Shown here one piece after another: positions 12,291-25,400 of a DNA stretch of 64,000 nt. Made by a program: the position numbers and the translations under genes. Positions within the stretch are counted from its first letter, which is position 1; the number at the start of each line of letters is the position of its first letter. The notes beneath the pieces were generated by a model. The model saw only the letters and a list, made by a program, of their open reading frames with translations, made no database searches and was not told the DNA's origin. The stretch lies in assembly GCF_018320785.1 (NCBI RefSeq), contig NC_054872.1:37282051-37346050 (forward strand), written 5' to 3'. Origin of the DNA: Cheilinus undulatus. Its lineage: Eukaryota; Chordata; Actinopteri; Labriformes; Labridae.

Positions 12291-13214
12291 TATATACCTG
12301 GCCTGACCTGCGCTTCCATGTAGCAGAATTGGATGGGGCAGTGTAAAATAACTACTTCTTCTTTTAGGGGTTTTCAAGCAGGCTACATGTCTTGTGACAC
12401 CTGGCTGCCTGCTAAGTGACCATTCAGCCAGTGGTGGGTTTTTAAGAGGGTTGTGCGTTAATAGAGTCAGAATTACAAGGGAAAAAAAATGAAATATCTG
12501 ACACTGCGGGTTAATGTCAGTCAGATGCTCTAAATGTCAATTTTGAATATTTTCAATTAATCACCAGGCACTAGGGGAAAGCAAGCTTGTTAGTACAATA
12601 CATAAAGGAAATCACAAGTATGGATGTGCACAAAAAAACAAGTTATTAAGGTCTGTGAGTGACAAAAGTGAAAGAAAACCAATAAAACACCTCGTAAGAC
12701 ACTCCTGGTGCCTTATCATCTCCTTCTTTCTACGTTCCTTGTCCCTATTGGTGCATGTGGCAGGGAGGAAAATAGGAATGAGTTGATGAGTCCAAAATGG
12801 TGCATTGTGCTTCTAGGTTCACAGCCTGTCAGGACACTATAATATGAATAACCCTAGCTTATATGACATGCAGTAAGAACAGGCTATTAGCTAACTTAAC
12901 ATCTCAAAGTGGGGCTTACTTATCACTGTTGCTACCTTCATATTGCATACTTAAGAGAGACTGGTATTGATCTTCTCACCTAACTCTGATTAAGAAAGTG
13001 AATAAACTTTCTGTACAATGAGGAGTAGGCTACCCTTGAGCCAAAGCACATCTGCTGATGAATTTACATGCAATAAAACATGTCCAATATACAAACTCTC
13101 CGTTGTTTTCCCATCATATTGGGATTTCTGTGGAAACTTAAGCTAATTTTCCTTGGAGTTACTTTCTGCCTCTTTCCTTAACAACAGAGGGCAATCCCCC
13201 TCCACCACACCACA
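12291..13214. other. Intergenic DNA upstream of a possible promoter
   Basis: No gene or element recognised. Ordinary AT-rich sequence. Confidence 0.35.
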
Positions 13215-13262
13215 CCGCTCCACTCACACACACACAAACATCAGAACCACACACACCCACAG
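13215..13262. repeat. CA-rich microsatellite
   Basis: Interrupted (CA)n run with CACTC and CCACAC interruptions, just ahead of the candidate first exon. Confidence 0.7.
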
Positions 13263-13379
13263 CACGCTCTCCTCCCTCCCCTCTTCCCTGGGCTTGCCCT
13301 TTTTAGGCTGTTCCTCTTTTTTTTTTTTCCATCTGAAAAGGGGGGATAGTATGACAGCTTTTCCTGCTCCTTGTGGATT

Positions 13380-13639
13380 GGAGCCGGGAGAGAGAAAACT
13401 CTGTTACTCACTCTGTCTCCAACTTTGAAAGGAAGTTACCACCTCTTCCCCAGACTCTGTACATGCTCAGGCAGTCACACACGCTTTTCAGGACTTGACC
13501 GCAGCAGCAACAGGGAATCAACTGAAAGAGTCAGGACTGCTTGTTGTGTTGTATTGATTTGAAATTTGGAGGGAAAGGCAGCTGAGATTTGTAGAAGATT
13601 TCTGTGTGCACTGAAGGGAAGATTCTTGTCATCGCACCG
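13380..13639 (+). other. Candidate first non-coding exon of EVA1B (splice donor at 13639/13640)
   Basis: The region becomes less AT-rich, has no repeat, and ends in a strong donor, 'gcaccg' followed by 'gtgagt'. It precedes the next EVA1B-like 5' exon in the same orientation. The start of transcription is unknown and no clear TATA box was seen. It could belong to another transcript or be a chance donor; RNA data would decide. Confidence 0.3.
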
Positions 13640-16194
13640 GTGAGTTTGACACTTTATTTCAGCACATATACTTTATAACAGAAACCACTTTTAACCACTG
13701 CTTCTCTGCTTCTTTACTTTTGCAACTGATTAACTTTCTTCTGCGAAAGATCGCCTTGAGTTTCAATGCTCTGAATTCAGTGTGAGCTGAAATGTTAGTC
13801 TGCCAAGCTTGTTTGGAGGTGAGTGTGTTTGGGAAAACTTCCATGTGCTATAAAGTTTGAAATCTGGTTTCCATTACAGCAGCTCTAGAAGGTTTTTACG
13901 TCACATAAATTAGTTCCTTGTGTGATTGTTTGTATTTTATTGAGGTGTGGTTATAACGGACAGAAAAGTGAATGAGATTTAGTAGAAATCACCTAAACAC
14001 CCACATGGAGCTGCTTTGCACATGATGTTAAATGCTTTTTTGCACTTATAACCACAGCTTGTACAAAATAGAACAAAGTTTCTGTCATGTGTTGTGCTGA
14101 ATATCACACTGCATCATTGTAAAGCCCCCCTAAATGCGTGTTTTCAGTCTGCAAAAGAGGAGCTGATGCAGCACTAAACAGGACAGCAGAGTCCGGGTGC
14201 AGCTTTCCTGTGCAGCTGCATGTTACTCCCTAACCTTCAGGTGATTAATTAGTTGTCACCTTTCTATACAATCAAAGCAAACATCCTGTCACTTTTTTTG
14301 TATTTTTTGCACACTGAGATGGAGCAGACATCATACAATCAAAGGGAAATAAGGCATAGCAGTGTTTTAAAACGAGGCATGAGAAACGACACATGGTGCA
14401 TATGGCTCTATTTGTATTTCAGCTGTTGCCCTTTTTTTATGCATGAGCTCATAGAAACATTCATGCAGAACAGCAGTGAACCATATGCCCCAGCTCCAAA
14501 ATCTCACTGGACGTTGGAGGTCAGCACCTCTTATCAGGGAGAGAGTGATTTGATAGAGAGGGGAGGCGATGGGTGGAGGCTGGGCTGCTCTCTGGGGTCT
14601 CCTTTTAATTTACACTATCTGAGTGGGCCTGGCTAGCACTTCAGCTGTGCCTCCCTCCGGTCAATCAGATAACCTTCTATAGGATGAGTGTGAATGCTTA
14701 GTTAAGTAACCCCTTCAAGGCTGGATCAGGAGAGTTGACTTTTGTGTGACCTCTCTAGGCTGTTCATGCCAGCAGACTTTCCTTTTCTCCTGAACCCCAG
14801 TGAGTCACTTATCATTCGGCCTGTCTTATCTGTCCTGAGGATGGTTGTTAACTTACTCTATTTACCCAGAGGTCAGCGGTCAGGCTCTGATTTGAGCTGC
14901 CTGTCTAAACTCCCTGGGTACCAATCTGTTTTAAAGGGGAGATACAGAAAGTTTCAGAGAGCATGAAGCCGATAAGTCAAGTAAAAAGAACCCCACGCTG
15001 GCATGTTTACACAGTGACAAGAAGTAAAAACAGACCCTTGCACAAAAATGAGCAAATATGCTGGTATTGTTGTGTTGCTTAAGTTTTTAACTATGATTTG
15101 GAGCAAGACAAAGCTACTAAAATCCAGAAACCAGAGTACCTAAGTCATCGTATGCAACACCTCTACTGGTGGGACGGCACCCGAAACTGGATTGTGGAGT
15201 GGGTCCTGAATGTATGCATGGAAAAAAATTGTGGCAAAAAGTCTATAATGCACACAAACCCTCAGTGGACATACATCTGAATATATACTTGTTTCTATAG
15301 ATGATGAGTGCATTTTGGTCTTCTCTTGGGGTAACAAAGTAGCAAGCTACAACAAAATGTATGTTATTAAGCTGTAAATATATGCATACATGTCTTTCCA
15401 GCACTTCTGTAATGATGTGCTGTTAGAACATGATTTATTATGTATTGTCTCTTTGTTCAATTACATCTTTTTGGCCCATGTTAGGTCTAAACTGAGACAT
15501 TTTGCATTAAATGAATTTGAGTGTTTGGAAGTTTTTAGAAATTTTGGTCACTAGGATGTGGTGGTATGTCCTGAGGCTAGACCAGTTAAGAACCACTGTT
15601 AAAGAAAAACATGGAGCAACTTTATTGTTAACAATGGGGCATTTTCTTAGCTTCAGCTTTATTTTATAGCATGGTTGTCAATGAAAGTATTTAGCTGTGT
15701 AGAAAAGCTCTTTAAAGTTTTCATTTTCTCATCTATTGTGTGCCTGAAGCGGAGCACTTTTGTATTTATAAATAAAACATAATTTCAGTCAGGACCACTT
15801 TGTCCACAAACACACTATTTGCAGCTATAAATATTTTACTAACAGTGGAAATCATTTAGCAGGAACCGCACATGTTCCTGCTCTTTCTATGCTGATTAGG
15901 AAAGCATAAGGCAGAAAGAGAAGCAGAGCAGAGCATCAATGATAACAGAATGACACTGATTAAGTCAGAAGCAGGATAATGAGGAGCTGGGGTGGAGGAG
16001 GGTTGTAAGAGAGTGGCAGAGCATAGCCAGATATGAGCAGTTAAAATAAGGCAGCATGAGAACAATTAGCCAATAGCAAGCTCAGAGCAAGTCAGCTGGC
16101 TGTCAGCTGATGAGGGTTTGCTTGAGATCAGCTGATCTCAATTATGGCAGCATTTGACTCAGTGGCCTGCCTGAAATAATGACTAAAAGGTTGA

Positions 16195-16396
16195 TTTTTT
16201 TTAAAGATTCATTTTGGGGATTTTTATGCCTGTATTGGACGGATAGAACAGTGGATAGCGTTGGTCACACGGAGCAAGAATGGCAAATGGCAAGCAGGAA
16301 AGTAGCCACAGGCCGGACTCAAGCCTGGGCCGCCCACTTTGGGTCTACAGCCCCTGTACATGGGGTGCGCAAAGTGACCACTAGGCTACAAACTTC
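16195..16396 (-). mobile_element. tRNA-derived SINE, copy 1
   Basis: The minus strand from about 16388 reads 'gtagcctagtggtcactttg' (A-box-like TAGTGGTCAC) and later 'ggcttgagtcc' (B-box-like, GGTTCGANTCC type), followed by a non-tRNA body. This is the head of a tRNA-derived SINE. The promoter boxes are mutated. A 5'-diverged relative sits at 20990-21152. Confidence 0.75.
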
Positions 16397-17754
16397 CTGA
16401 AGTAAAGCACTTTTGATCAATGAAACAGTAAAGGTTTTGTAATTGAACTAAAGTTCAAATCCTGGTACATCATGGACTGGTCATCAGACAAACACAAAGC
16501 TCACATACAGAGACAAACAACCAGTCACACTTACAATTACACCAAGACAATTTAAACCTAACACAGTATTTTTTCCACTGTAACCTGAAAGTGACTGACA
16601 TAATCAGTTTTCTGGGCTTAGTCATCTCTTATCATTTTTTCAACCATAATCGACCAATTACTCTGATTTGCCTTAACTAATGACCGAGGACAGTAACATC
16701 CTAAGAAGAGATGATCTGTCAGGCTGAGAGAACAAAAGTAACAATGATTTCATGGCGCATACTTAAGCAGTGACAAGCAGCCATTACTGTCACCCACATC
16801 AGCTGATCTCCTTGAGGCACCACACCCATAACAGTTTTATCCACTCAAACACTTGGCTCTTTATATTTCATCCATCTTCAAATCCTCATAAATATAAAGT
16901 TTCATCCATGAGGTGGTGAAGTTGAGAGAAAGCAACAGTAAGCTTCAGTGTGGTTCTCCCTGACGTCTTTTTTTATTTAACCTATTCCATAACAGAGATA
17001 TTGATAGATTGAAAAAGATACAACTTTATAAAGTTATGTTCTACCGATCACAAATATTTATCCATGTAATATTAAATGACCAAGATAGACTGACAGAGAT
17101 CAGGGAATTTGATTCATGATGTGCCTAAGATACCATGTTAAGTAAAGCTCCCATCAGCCCCTGATGTCTCACAGGTCTAAGGGCTTATTTCTCTCTAGCA
17201 GGAGCTTCAAAGGTCAAGACACTCCCTGTGTTTGACTCCCTGGCACAGGCAGATGTTTGACATGCTAAATCCAGAGGGTTAGCCTAAACTTACACTCCTA
17301 TTTCACATACACACAAAAATGTAGCTACACGTGCAAGAGGGGAGATACAAAAGTGAAAAAAAAGAAAAGAAAATAACACTGGAATATGTTCAGAAGTGAT
17401 GGCCTTCAATTTGGTTTAAGGTGTCCATGAATTATTGAGTAAAAAATGGTGAGGCAGATGAGAAATCTTATGTTTTGGGTGCTATTTTGTTGTAGCAGAA
17501 ATATGAGGAGGAGCTGTAAACTGTACCTCTCTTATGGGGACTTAGAAAGTAATTTGCCGGTACAATGTATTTCCAGGTTTAGTTTTTTTTTTCAAGTTTA
17601 ACTTCATTCAAAACACAAAGTCTGGTAGTTACATTCATTAAATAACTACATTGCAAACATCTCATAAATAAAACAGGAAAACATCAGAGGTCTAATTTGG
17701 GATTAAATTAAGTGTAGACCCATTTTAAAAGAAGTTGCATAAATAGTTTTCCTC

Positions 17755-18065
17755 TTTAGCTTCGTTAGCTTTAGCTGAAGCTAACATAGCTATGCTAGCT
17801 ACGCAGTTAATATTACCACAAAAGCCAATGTAGCTAACTTAGCTACATAGATAATGTATCTACATAACTTACATAGCTGCTTTGTGAGCTTAGCTTCAGC
17901 TTTTGCTAAATTAGCTTTAGCAATGTGAGCTTTAGCACACATAGCTAAAGCTAACTTAGCTACCTAGATAACGTAGATATGTAGTTTAGCTGCTTTGCGA
18001 GGTTAGCTTTAGCTCTGTTTGCTATGTAGCTATGTAACTTATGCAGCTAATGGGTAAGCTAATGT
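17755..18065. repeat. AGCT/TAGC-rich imperfect repeat array
   Basis: The tetramer AGCT, its own reverse complement, recurs more than 25 times, usually as TTAGCT, TAGCTAA or CATAGCT. A longer unit is visible: 'agctaacttagctac' occurs at 17832 and again at 17949, 117 bases apart, each followed by a related 'tagataa.gta' segment. The stretch can fold into many small hairpins. No coding potential. Confidence 0.75.
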
Positions 18066-20989
18066 TTTTAATTTCTAACTACTGGATATTAACCATAACC
18101 TCTACCCTTACCCTGACCGTAACCGGAAGTTTTGAAAGTTCTAGTGTTTCCATTCTGAGATATTCGCCGTCTTAGATGGACAGTCGTGAGAGTGGCCATC
18201 ATAAGTTAGTCCCAATCTACAGACATTAAGCACCAGAATTACAAATCAATTAACGTAATTCTTAATATTTTTGTCTGTTTAGGCCCAAAATCCCAGTCAA
18301 ACACTCCCTCTAACCTGTAACACAGGTGTCCACCACTACTAGCCCATGTTGCTGTTCTTAGTGACTACTGCCATGCTGTGACAATGCTCTTTATTCAGTG
18401 TAAACAACAATGAACTGATAGCACTGATAACATCTTGTGGAAATGGCAAGGTAATGGGCTATTCTGATATAGAAGATGGAGATAAAGTTATCCAGAGGCT
18501 TTGTCAGGTTATAATCACATACAACTAATGGAAAAAGTGGAGATATTCAGCACAACTTTTACATCGCAAAGTTGGTTTACAAAATGTGTTATTTCAACTT
18601 TGAACTCGTTTATGTAATGCAACTACAATTTGCATTAAATCAGATGTAAAATTAATTTCCTAGGACTATCACTGATTGACATTTTTGTTCACTTCTTCTT
18701 TCTCTCTAACACAAAGAGCATTCATTCTATCCCTACCCCATCTTCCTACGGGGAAAGTCAGCGATGTAATTGACGCAGGACTTGATCCAAAATGCAGTTG
18801 GATCCAAAAGGCTACTGACTGGTGAATGGAGCTAAAATTGTAAGAGCCAATTCAAGATCCCCTATTCAAGTCCAATTACCTCTGGATCAAGCTTTGAGTT
18901 GCTTGGATGACTAAGAACCTTCAAAACTAACCTTGATGATGTTTCTTTGGAATGACCGGTGATACCAAATGGAAAAAAAGTCCTTCAGGCTTCACAAAAG
19001 CCTTAAAAATACCTGAAAACAGGCCATGGGCCTCTACAAACTCATCTATCAGCCACATATCTGGAGGTCCTCTGCCTCATACAGCAGCACTGAGTTCCTC
19101 AGCAGTATAATGCTAATCCTACAGACCCAATCACGTAGAAGCCAAACACGTGTTTTGTGTCATGGTGTAATCTGTAGGTTCCATGTAATTGATACAGCGT
19201 GTTGTCTTGGTGTGCTCCTGGACATTGGCCCACATCTATCCAACGGGTGAGATCATGGCTCTATTTTTGCTTCTCTGAGTTTCGACAATCTAAAGCCTCT
19301 AGTTTAGTCAATTATAGAGGAATGCTCATATAAATCAATCTCAACATACAGAAACAAACAGTGAAAACCAGTGCTGTCAACACACAGACACATACTGTAC
19401 ACACAAATAAACGCTGTCAGAAAACACACACACAGCTGTGGTTCCAACATGGCTTCCTACTCGCCATGAGCACTACTTGGTTTTCTTGATAACGTCAGTA
19501 TGGAGATGGTTCATGGGATATCTATGTGGGATTTACATAGCAAAGCATTCTGACTTAGCCGCACACCAGGAGCACATCTGGGTGCTATTAACCACTTGCC
19601 CTAACCCCTAGCTCAGTCTCATATCTCCTTCACCCTCCTATTACCTGCCATAGCCCTCTCCACAGGGCAAGCAGTGCACTGTGGTTGATGCTTTATGACG
19701 AGAAGATACACTAGAAGTTGCCGGGGCAAAGGGGGCAGTTAATAGCTGGGATGGCGTCACATGGATGAAAAGCAGGGTGTCATTTGCAAAAAGTTGACTT
19801 TCTGACCATACCTTAGTGTTTACTACTTGAAATATTACTTTTCTTCTGAAACAAGGCTGTTGTTCATTGAATCTATGTCAAACAAAGTTCCTGCACAAAG
19901 CCGAAAACATCAGTGCATTAAAAAACAAAGCCTTCTTTCTGCGCTATGTCAAACAAGAAACCATATTGAAAGAGTGGGGATAAGATCAAACTGTCTAATG
20001 GAAGAAAAATGCCAGAGTTTGGATGGTACACAACAATGCAAGTTTAGATCTGAATTAACTCAAGTTAAGACACTGAAGAAGAAATTTTAAAGTGAGCAAA
20101 GGTTTAGCCTTGCATATATTTGGGCTGTTTGAGTCTGTATGGCTTGGGTCAAAAATGATTTACTGGGTGCAATTTGAGTGTTAAAGGGTGTAGTTCCCTT
20201 CAGTATAAGTTAATGCAGTTGTCTCCTGAGCAACAGCCTGATATAAGCTGTATTATCACATCTGGCAATCAGAAAGGAATGAAAAGCGTCTTTTAGGCAT
20301 TTACAAAGCAATTCTTTGAAGGACAAAGCTGATCCAGGGTAACTGATCACATCAGAGTCCTTCGCTGTTTTTTCATCAAACTTAACAGAATCAAACTTGT
20401 AATGATTTGCATTATCTCTTGGAATTTGTACTCTTGTGATGTGTAAGGGTTGGAAACAATCTTGAACAAGTTAAACTCCAACTGCTGATGAAGACAATGT
20501 GATATCCGAAAGCTCTGGAGTAAAAGAGAGAGTGGGTCTTGGTTGGAGATTGATTTATCAGCTGCTGCGCCTGAGGTCAACATTGAACTGTCCTCAACTT
20601 ATTCAGGAATTTAAGCACGCAGGGGTTTTTGTCATACACATTTTTACAACTTCTGCTGAAGAGAAGAAAAAATCAGAGATTAGGAAGATAAAGACCATGT
20701 GTGCTAGAAATCTGCTATGAGTTTTGTGGTGCAGACACCTCCAGCCTAGATGTTTTTTCAGTAGTCTATTTTCCTTTCATAAGATGGGGTAAATTTAAGA
20801 GGGCAAGAGAGAGAAAGACAATGTGTCAAAGTGTTAAGCCAGAGTCATAAAAACTAAAGAATCACAATTGACTTATGTGTCTCAATAGGGATGTTCCTTA
20901 AAACTAATTTCACAGCAGACTGGTGGCAAATACAGGTATTTTTGAATAGGTTTTTCTGCACGTTTCTGTCCTTCATATGCATGCTTGGC

Positions 20990-21152
20990 AGCATTTCATA
21001 GATATTCTTGGGCTGTTTTTTTGCATTTATGTAGAGAGGAAGACAGTGGGTAGAGTCATGAGAGAGTGGGGGAGAGACAGATGGGAAAGGAGCTGCGTAC
21101 TGGCCACCCGCATACATGGGGCATTATCAAACCACTAGGCCATCTGCACCCT
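20990..21152 (-). mobile_element. tRNA-derived SINE, copy 2 (diverged)
   Basis: It shares with copy 1 the order 'gacagtggg(t/a)tag', a purine-rich middle, 'gtactggccacccg', 'tacatggggc' and 'aaccactaggcca' read on the plus strand. The B-box region is deleted or altered. It is an older or partial copy in the same orientation as the 16-kb copy. Confidence 0.65.
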
Positions 21153-21373
21153 TAGTGGCATTTTTGATCCCTGACTCTTTAGAAAACTCGAAGGGTGAAG
21201 ATTTTGTAAAATTCTCTCTACAGCATTTATGCCTATGCAAGAAAAATTGTAGTTTTGGGCTTATAATGTCACTGGTGTGCCTTATCATCACTTTGATTTT
21301 CATACTAACAGCAGACATAGCCAAACTTTTTCTGGTGTTAATGTTGCTAACCTGACTTTTACATGTTTACACA

Positions 21374-22400
21374 TAGGGGTGAGCAATATATCGAGTATAC
21401 TCAATGTATTGTGGCTTTTTCTTCGAGAGAAGTATAAAATGACTACATCACAGCCATCAAGTATAAATCCTGTAGAAGTTTTAAGCTGTCAGCATGCAAT
21501 TCCCTCTGGAGTTTCACTTCTCCAACTGTTTCCTAAATGCTTCTCTCATAGCAGAATGCACTCTCCCCTGTCCATCAGGAAAACTCTCCTGTGCACATGT
21601 GTGTTTTTGTATCAGAAGGAGAGGTAACAAAGTATAAGAGAGCTGAAAAAAGTAAATTATAGCAGCTAAGGCGAGTTAGCGAGAGATGGTTGTTTGAGAT
21701 AGAGAAAGATGATTTGGTTAAAAAAAATCGCTGGATCTGTCATCTGGCAGCGGATTTCAAAAAGAGGATGTCAAACAAAACACAGTAATCGGTAAAATAT
21801 GCTGCTAGATTACGCTGAGATGACAGCAGTGGTGACACAACACATCGTCAAAGATATAGCCCCAGTAGGTGTTGTTGAAAAGCCAGGATTTAAAAATCTC
21901 ATAAAGACACTTAACTCAAAGTATGATCTGCAGGGAGCATTTTTTGGCTGAAAACTCCCTGCCAGAGTCAGCACAAGGTCTGGAAGATGCTCTCATGTCA
22001 TGGAACTTGTCAGAAATCTGGCAAGTGTGCATCAGCACAGATTACGGGACTAATGTAATCAAAGCTGTGGGCCTGAATAGCTGGACCAGACTGCAGTGCT
22101 TTGGCCATCAGCTATATCTTGCGATTGGCGAGTTTTTGTGTTGGTTTGCTTCACCCTAAATGAGGAAAATAATAATTTATTTTAGAATTAACAATAATAA
22201 ACATATCAGTGAAAACACTTATAGCTTTCCATGCACAATTAAACACTATACAGAAGATATAGAAGGGTCTACTTTAATCATCAAACTGGTATCATTTTAT
22301 GTATCAAAGGACCGAATTTAACAGAGTAACTAAGAAGAGATCTCAAAATATAGTGATATATATAATATATAGTGTATTGCGATATATCCCAAAAATATTT
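21374..22400 (+). pseudogene. Degenerate hAT transposase relic
   Basis: The left end 'taggggtgagcaatatatcg' (21374) is hAT-like. Inside, the plus strand encodes broken pieces of a hAT transposase. Around 21855-21945 there is V-V-E-K-P-G-F-K-N-L followed by S-K-Y-D-L. Around 22027-22130 there is C-I-S-T-D-Y-G-T-N with L-Q-C-F-G-H-Q-L-Y-L-A-I, matching the ITTDNASN and C-x-G-H-x-L-x-L regions of ZBED-type hAT transposases. Stops and frame changes separate the pieces. A CGATATAT-rich arm occurs near 22340-22390, but the right end is not certain. Confidence 0.7.
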
Positions 22401-25400
22401 CAACATTAATGTCTGCAGTTTTGGTTCAGGATTGGGGGGGGGGCAACATTGAACCTGAAAATAGTCTTTGCAGAGGAATGGCAAGAACATCAAGGACATC
22501 GATGCTGTCTCTGAGTGATCTACCTGACTGACCAGCTGACGTCGTATGGGACAATGTTTTTACGTTTTCATGTGGACAAACGTGTTTGAGAGCGGGTGGA
22601 TGGGAAAACCTTCTCCAAAGTGTGGACTGGATCTGAAATTCAGACCAATTTTCTATAACAAATTTAAGAAAACAGTCAAAATTGAGAACAGTTTCTTCTA
22701 CACATCTAAACAGGAATGCAGCAACTGTCATGTTAGCAATCTCACATTGGTTTGCCAAGTAGTGTTTGTACTACAAGGTTAGCAGGTTAGCATCCACATG
22801 CCTGCTGTGATTATGTATTATACCAATCATACAGATTTTTAACAGCTCAATCTGCTTGAGCAACGGACAACTTTAGATCTACGTTTTAGATCGAGCATTG
22901 CCAAACATGCTTTGACATGCCATCTGTCCTCAGTGCTGGTTTACATCTGGGTAGAAGAGCATTTTGGCATTATAGCAGTAGGCATTAACAAAAGGACTGA
23001 ATAAGTGAAATAGTGTCAACTGGTTTAATCAGCTAGTTTAATCATTAAGTTTGCAAATTACAAATATATCCATGCTTTAACAACAAAATCATCAAGAAGC
23101 AGCAGGATAAATTCTACCTGTTCAGATTTTCTGTGTTTTTTTTTTTAACTCTTCAAGCCTTTTTCTTCTCATTCTGTGGAGCCACTCCAACTTGTCTTTT
23201 TGCTTAAGCAGTCCACTGGACCTTATTCTGACCTTAGCCTCGAAAAACCCATATGTGGTTGTTTCAAAATACTTTAGGCCACCTAATTCCCAGTTATACT
23301 CCGTACGTCATTGATTCAGCACATAAACACTGTAAAACCGACCCTAATGGTATGCTAACACTCTGTGACCCGGGTCAACCTCACCTGGTGCTGCACGTCT
23401 CTATCCTGATGGCAACCACATGTTTGATCTGCCTCCAAATGCAACACTTTCCCTCTCAGTCAGATACTCTGGCAGGCTCTAGAAAGTTGCACAGCTTGAC
23501 ACCAAAGATCTGTAAGAGAAAGAGGGGAAGAAATGCACGCTTGTTTTGTCCTTTGCAACCTTTTTGGATGTTAGGAAAGCTCTGTGGCTTCCATTAGAAA
23601 CTACCTTCACCCTAAGGACCTCCATGAATGCTTTCACAGACACACAGATCTCGGTTTGGACAATGTTTCTGTTTACAAGTTGGAAAATAATCCAAAGCTC
23701 CTCTGCTGTCGTTTGACGTTCCAATATATTTTACTTGGAGAACATTTTCTGGCTTGATTACAGGTGTGATAAATGATTGCAGGGACGTCCAGCGGACACT
23801 TTAGCGATACAGTTTCAGATACTTTGAAGGTTCCTACAGCTACTCAAAGTATTTCTCCATAAGTTAATGTTTAATCCAAGCCTGGATGGAGCTTTGATTT
23901 GGTGTGTTTATTTAATGGAAACATGCAGAGATTCGAAATGTGCTCGCAAGCTGGGAATAGTGAATAAATTACCCAGACTGGTTTATTTAATGCCGTGCGC
24001 CATTAAGTCCAGTGACAGCCATTGAATCGAAGCAGGAACATTTTAATGAACAGAATCAAGGACAAAGACAATACACAAGATGCTATAAATTCTGATGACA
24101 GCTCGTTTGATGTCCATCACTGGACTGAATGTGTGTGGAATTGCATTTAAAACAATGAAGCTCAAATCTGGCTGTTTTCATTCACTGAAGCTTCATCCCA
24201 AAGCAAAGAAAGACCCTATGTTTTGCCAAGAACTTCTGCGGCTGCACTGAAATTCAAAGCATTAAAAATATTTCTTTCCCTCTGCGGTTCGGCGTGTGTC
24301 CTGACAATGGGGAAATAACACCGACTCGCTCCCTTGTGTAATCTGACCTTTTCATCCTCTCTGGATAAACCAAATTAGGCTTGACTCCCTTGCAAAGTCC
24401 ACCGGAAGGTTTTAACTTTTATTTCTTCACAGTAGAGGGGGAGTTCTGTGGTTGGAGGGTTTGTGAAACAAGTACTGGTTAGGTATCTGGGGAGAAGTGC
24501 CTCTATTCTGAGACATTGTTTCATTTTGGAGGTTTAAATCACTCGGTTGACGTGTATACAGTAGGAAGCTTGATTATTCTGTTTCCAGCAATCTTTCTAA
24601 GACAATGGATGATGCTGAAGGAAGGTGACTTGGATGTCATCCCTGCGGAAATGGACAAACCTTGTGGGAAGCACAAGAGCCATTGTGGATGTCAACAAAA
24701 TAACATGATAGTTTGGAGTTTTCTCCCACTCAGCCCCTTCAACAAAACCAAAGTAAACAAAACTAAGTCAGGAATAGTTTGACCTCTACTTAGGCCACAA
24801 CACCACACCAAAACATGTTTATGTCAGCGTATGCCAGTCAGAGCACATTTTCTGCTGTGACCTTACACAAACAAGTCATCGCTGACTGACACATTTTTGG
24901 AGGAAAGAGCTGAGTTGATTTGTTTTAAGATAAAGTGATGTAGACAGGGGATTCGTCTGCAGTTAAAGATACATCAGGATGGATTAAATTAGTCAGTGGC
25001 GAGCAAAGGACTCAGGAAGGGGATGCCTGAGTGTAAGACCTCAGGATGTAAGGCCAGGAAAGAGCCAATGATAAGCTGACGGGGACAAAAAATAGCTCCA
25101 AACATTAACGTCACAGTCGCTCAGATGAGATACCAAGACACAGGCTGACACAAATTACATTTTAGATCTTACAAGTCTTTATATGCATTCAAAAGGGCTG
25201 AGCAAAACTTTTCTTTCTGCAGTATAGTGGGATAAAAATACAGGGTGTGCAAATTTCTGTTTGCTTGGTTTGGGTAATAGATGTTCAAAATCAGACAATC
25301 AGAAGTGGATTATTTGGGGCTTTGTGTCTCTTGTGATCAGAGGCCTGCATGATATGAGAAAAATACTGATTTACAATCAATATTGTGACAACAAAACAAA

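Noticed and set aside
16195..16396. Functional tRNA gene
   Set aside because: A- and B-box-like words are present, but the cloverleaf is not complete and the flanks match a second SINE copy.
18080..18125. TAACC/CCCTAAC-like stretch resembling interstitial telomere repeat
   Set aside because: The words are irregular (taaccataacctctaccctt) with no run of perfect TTAGGG units.
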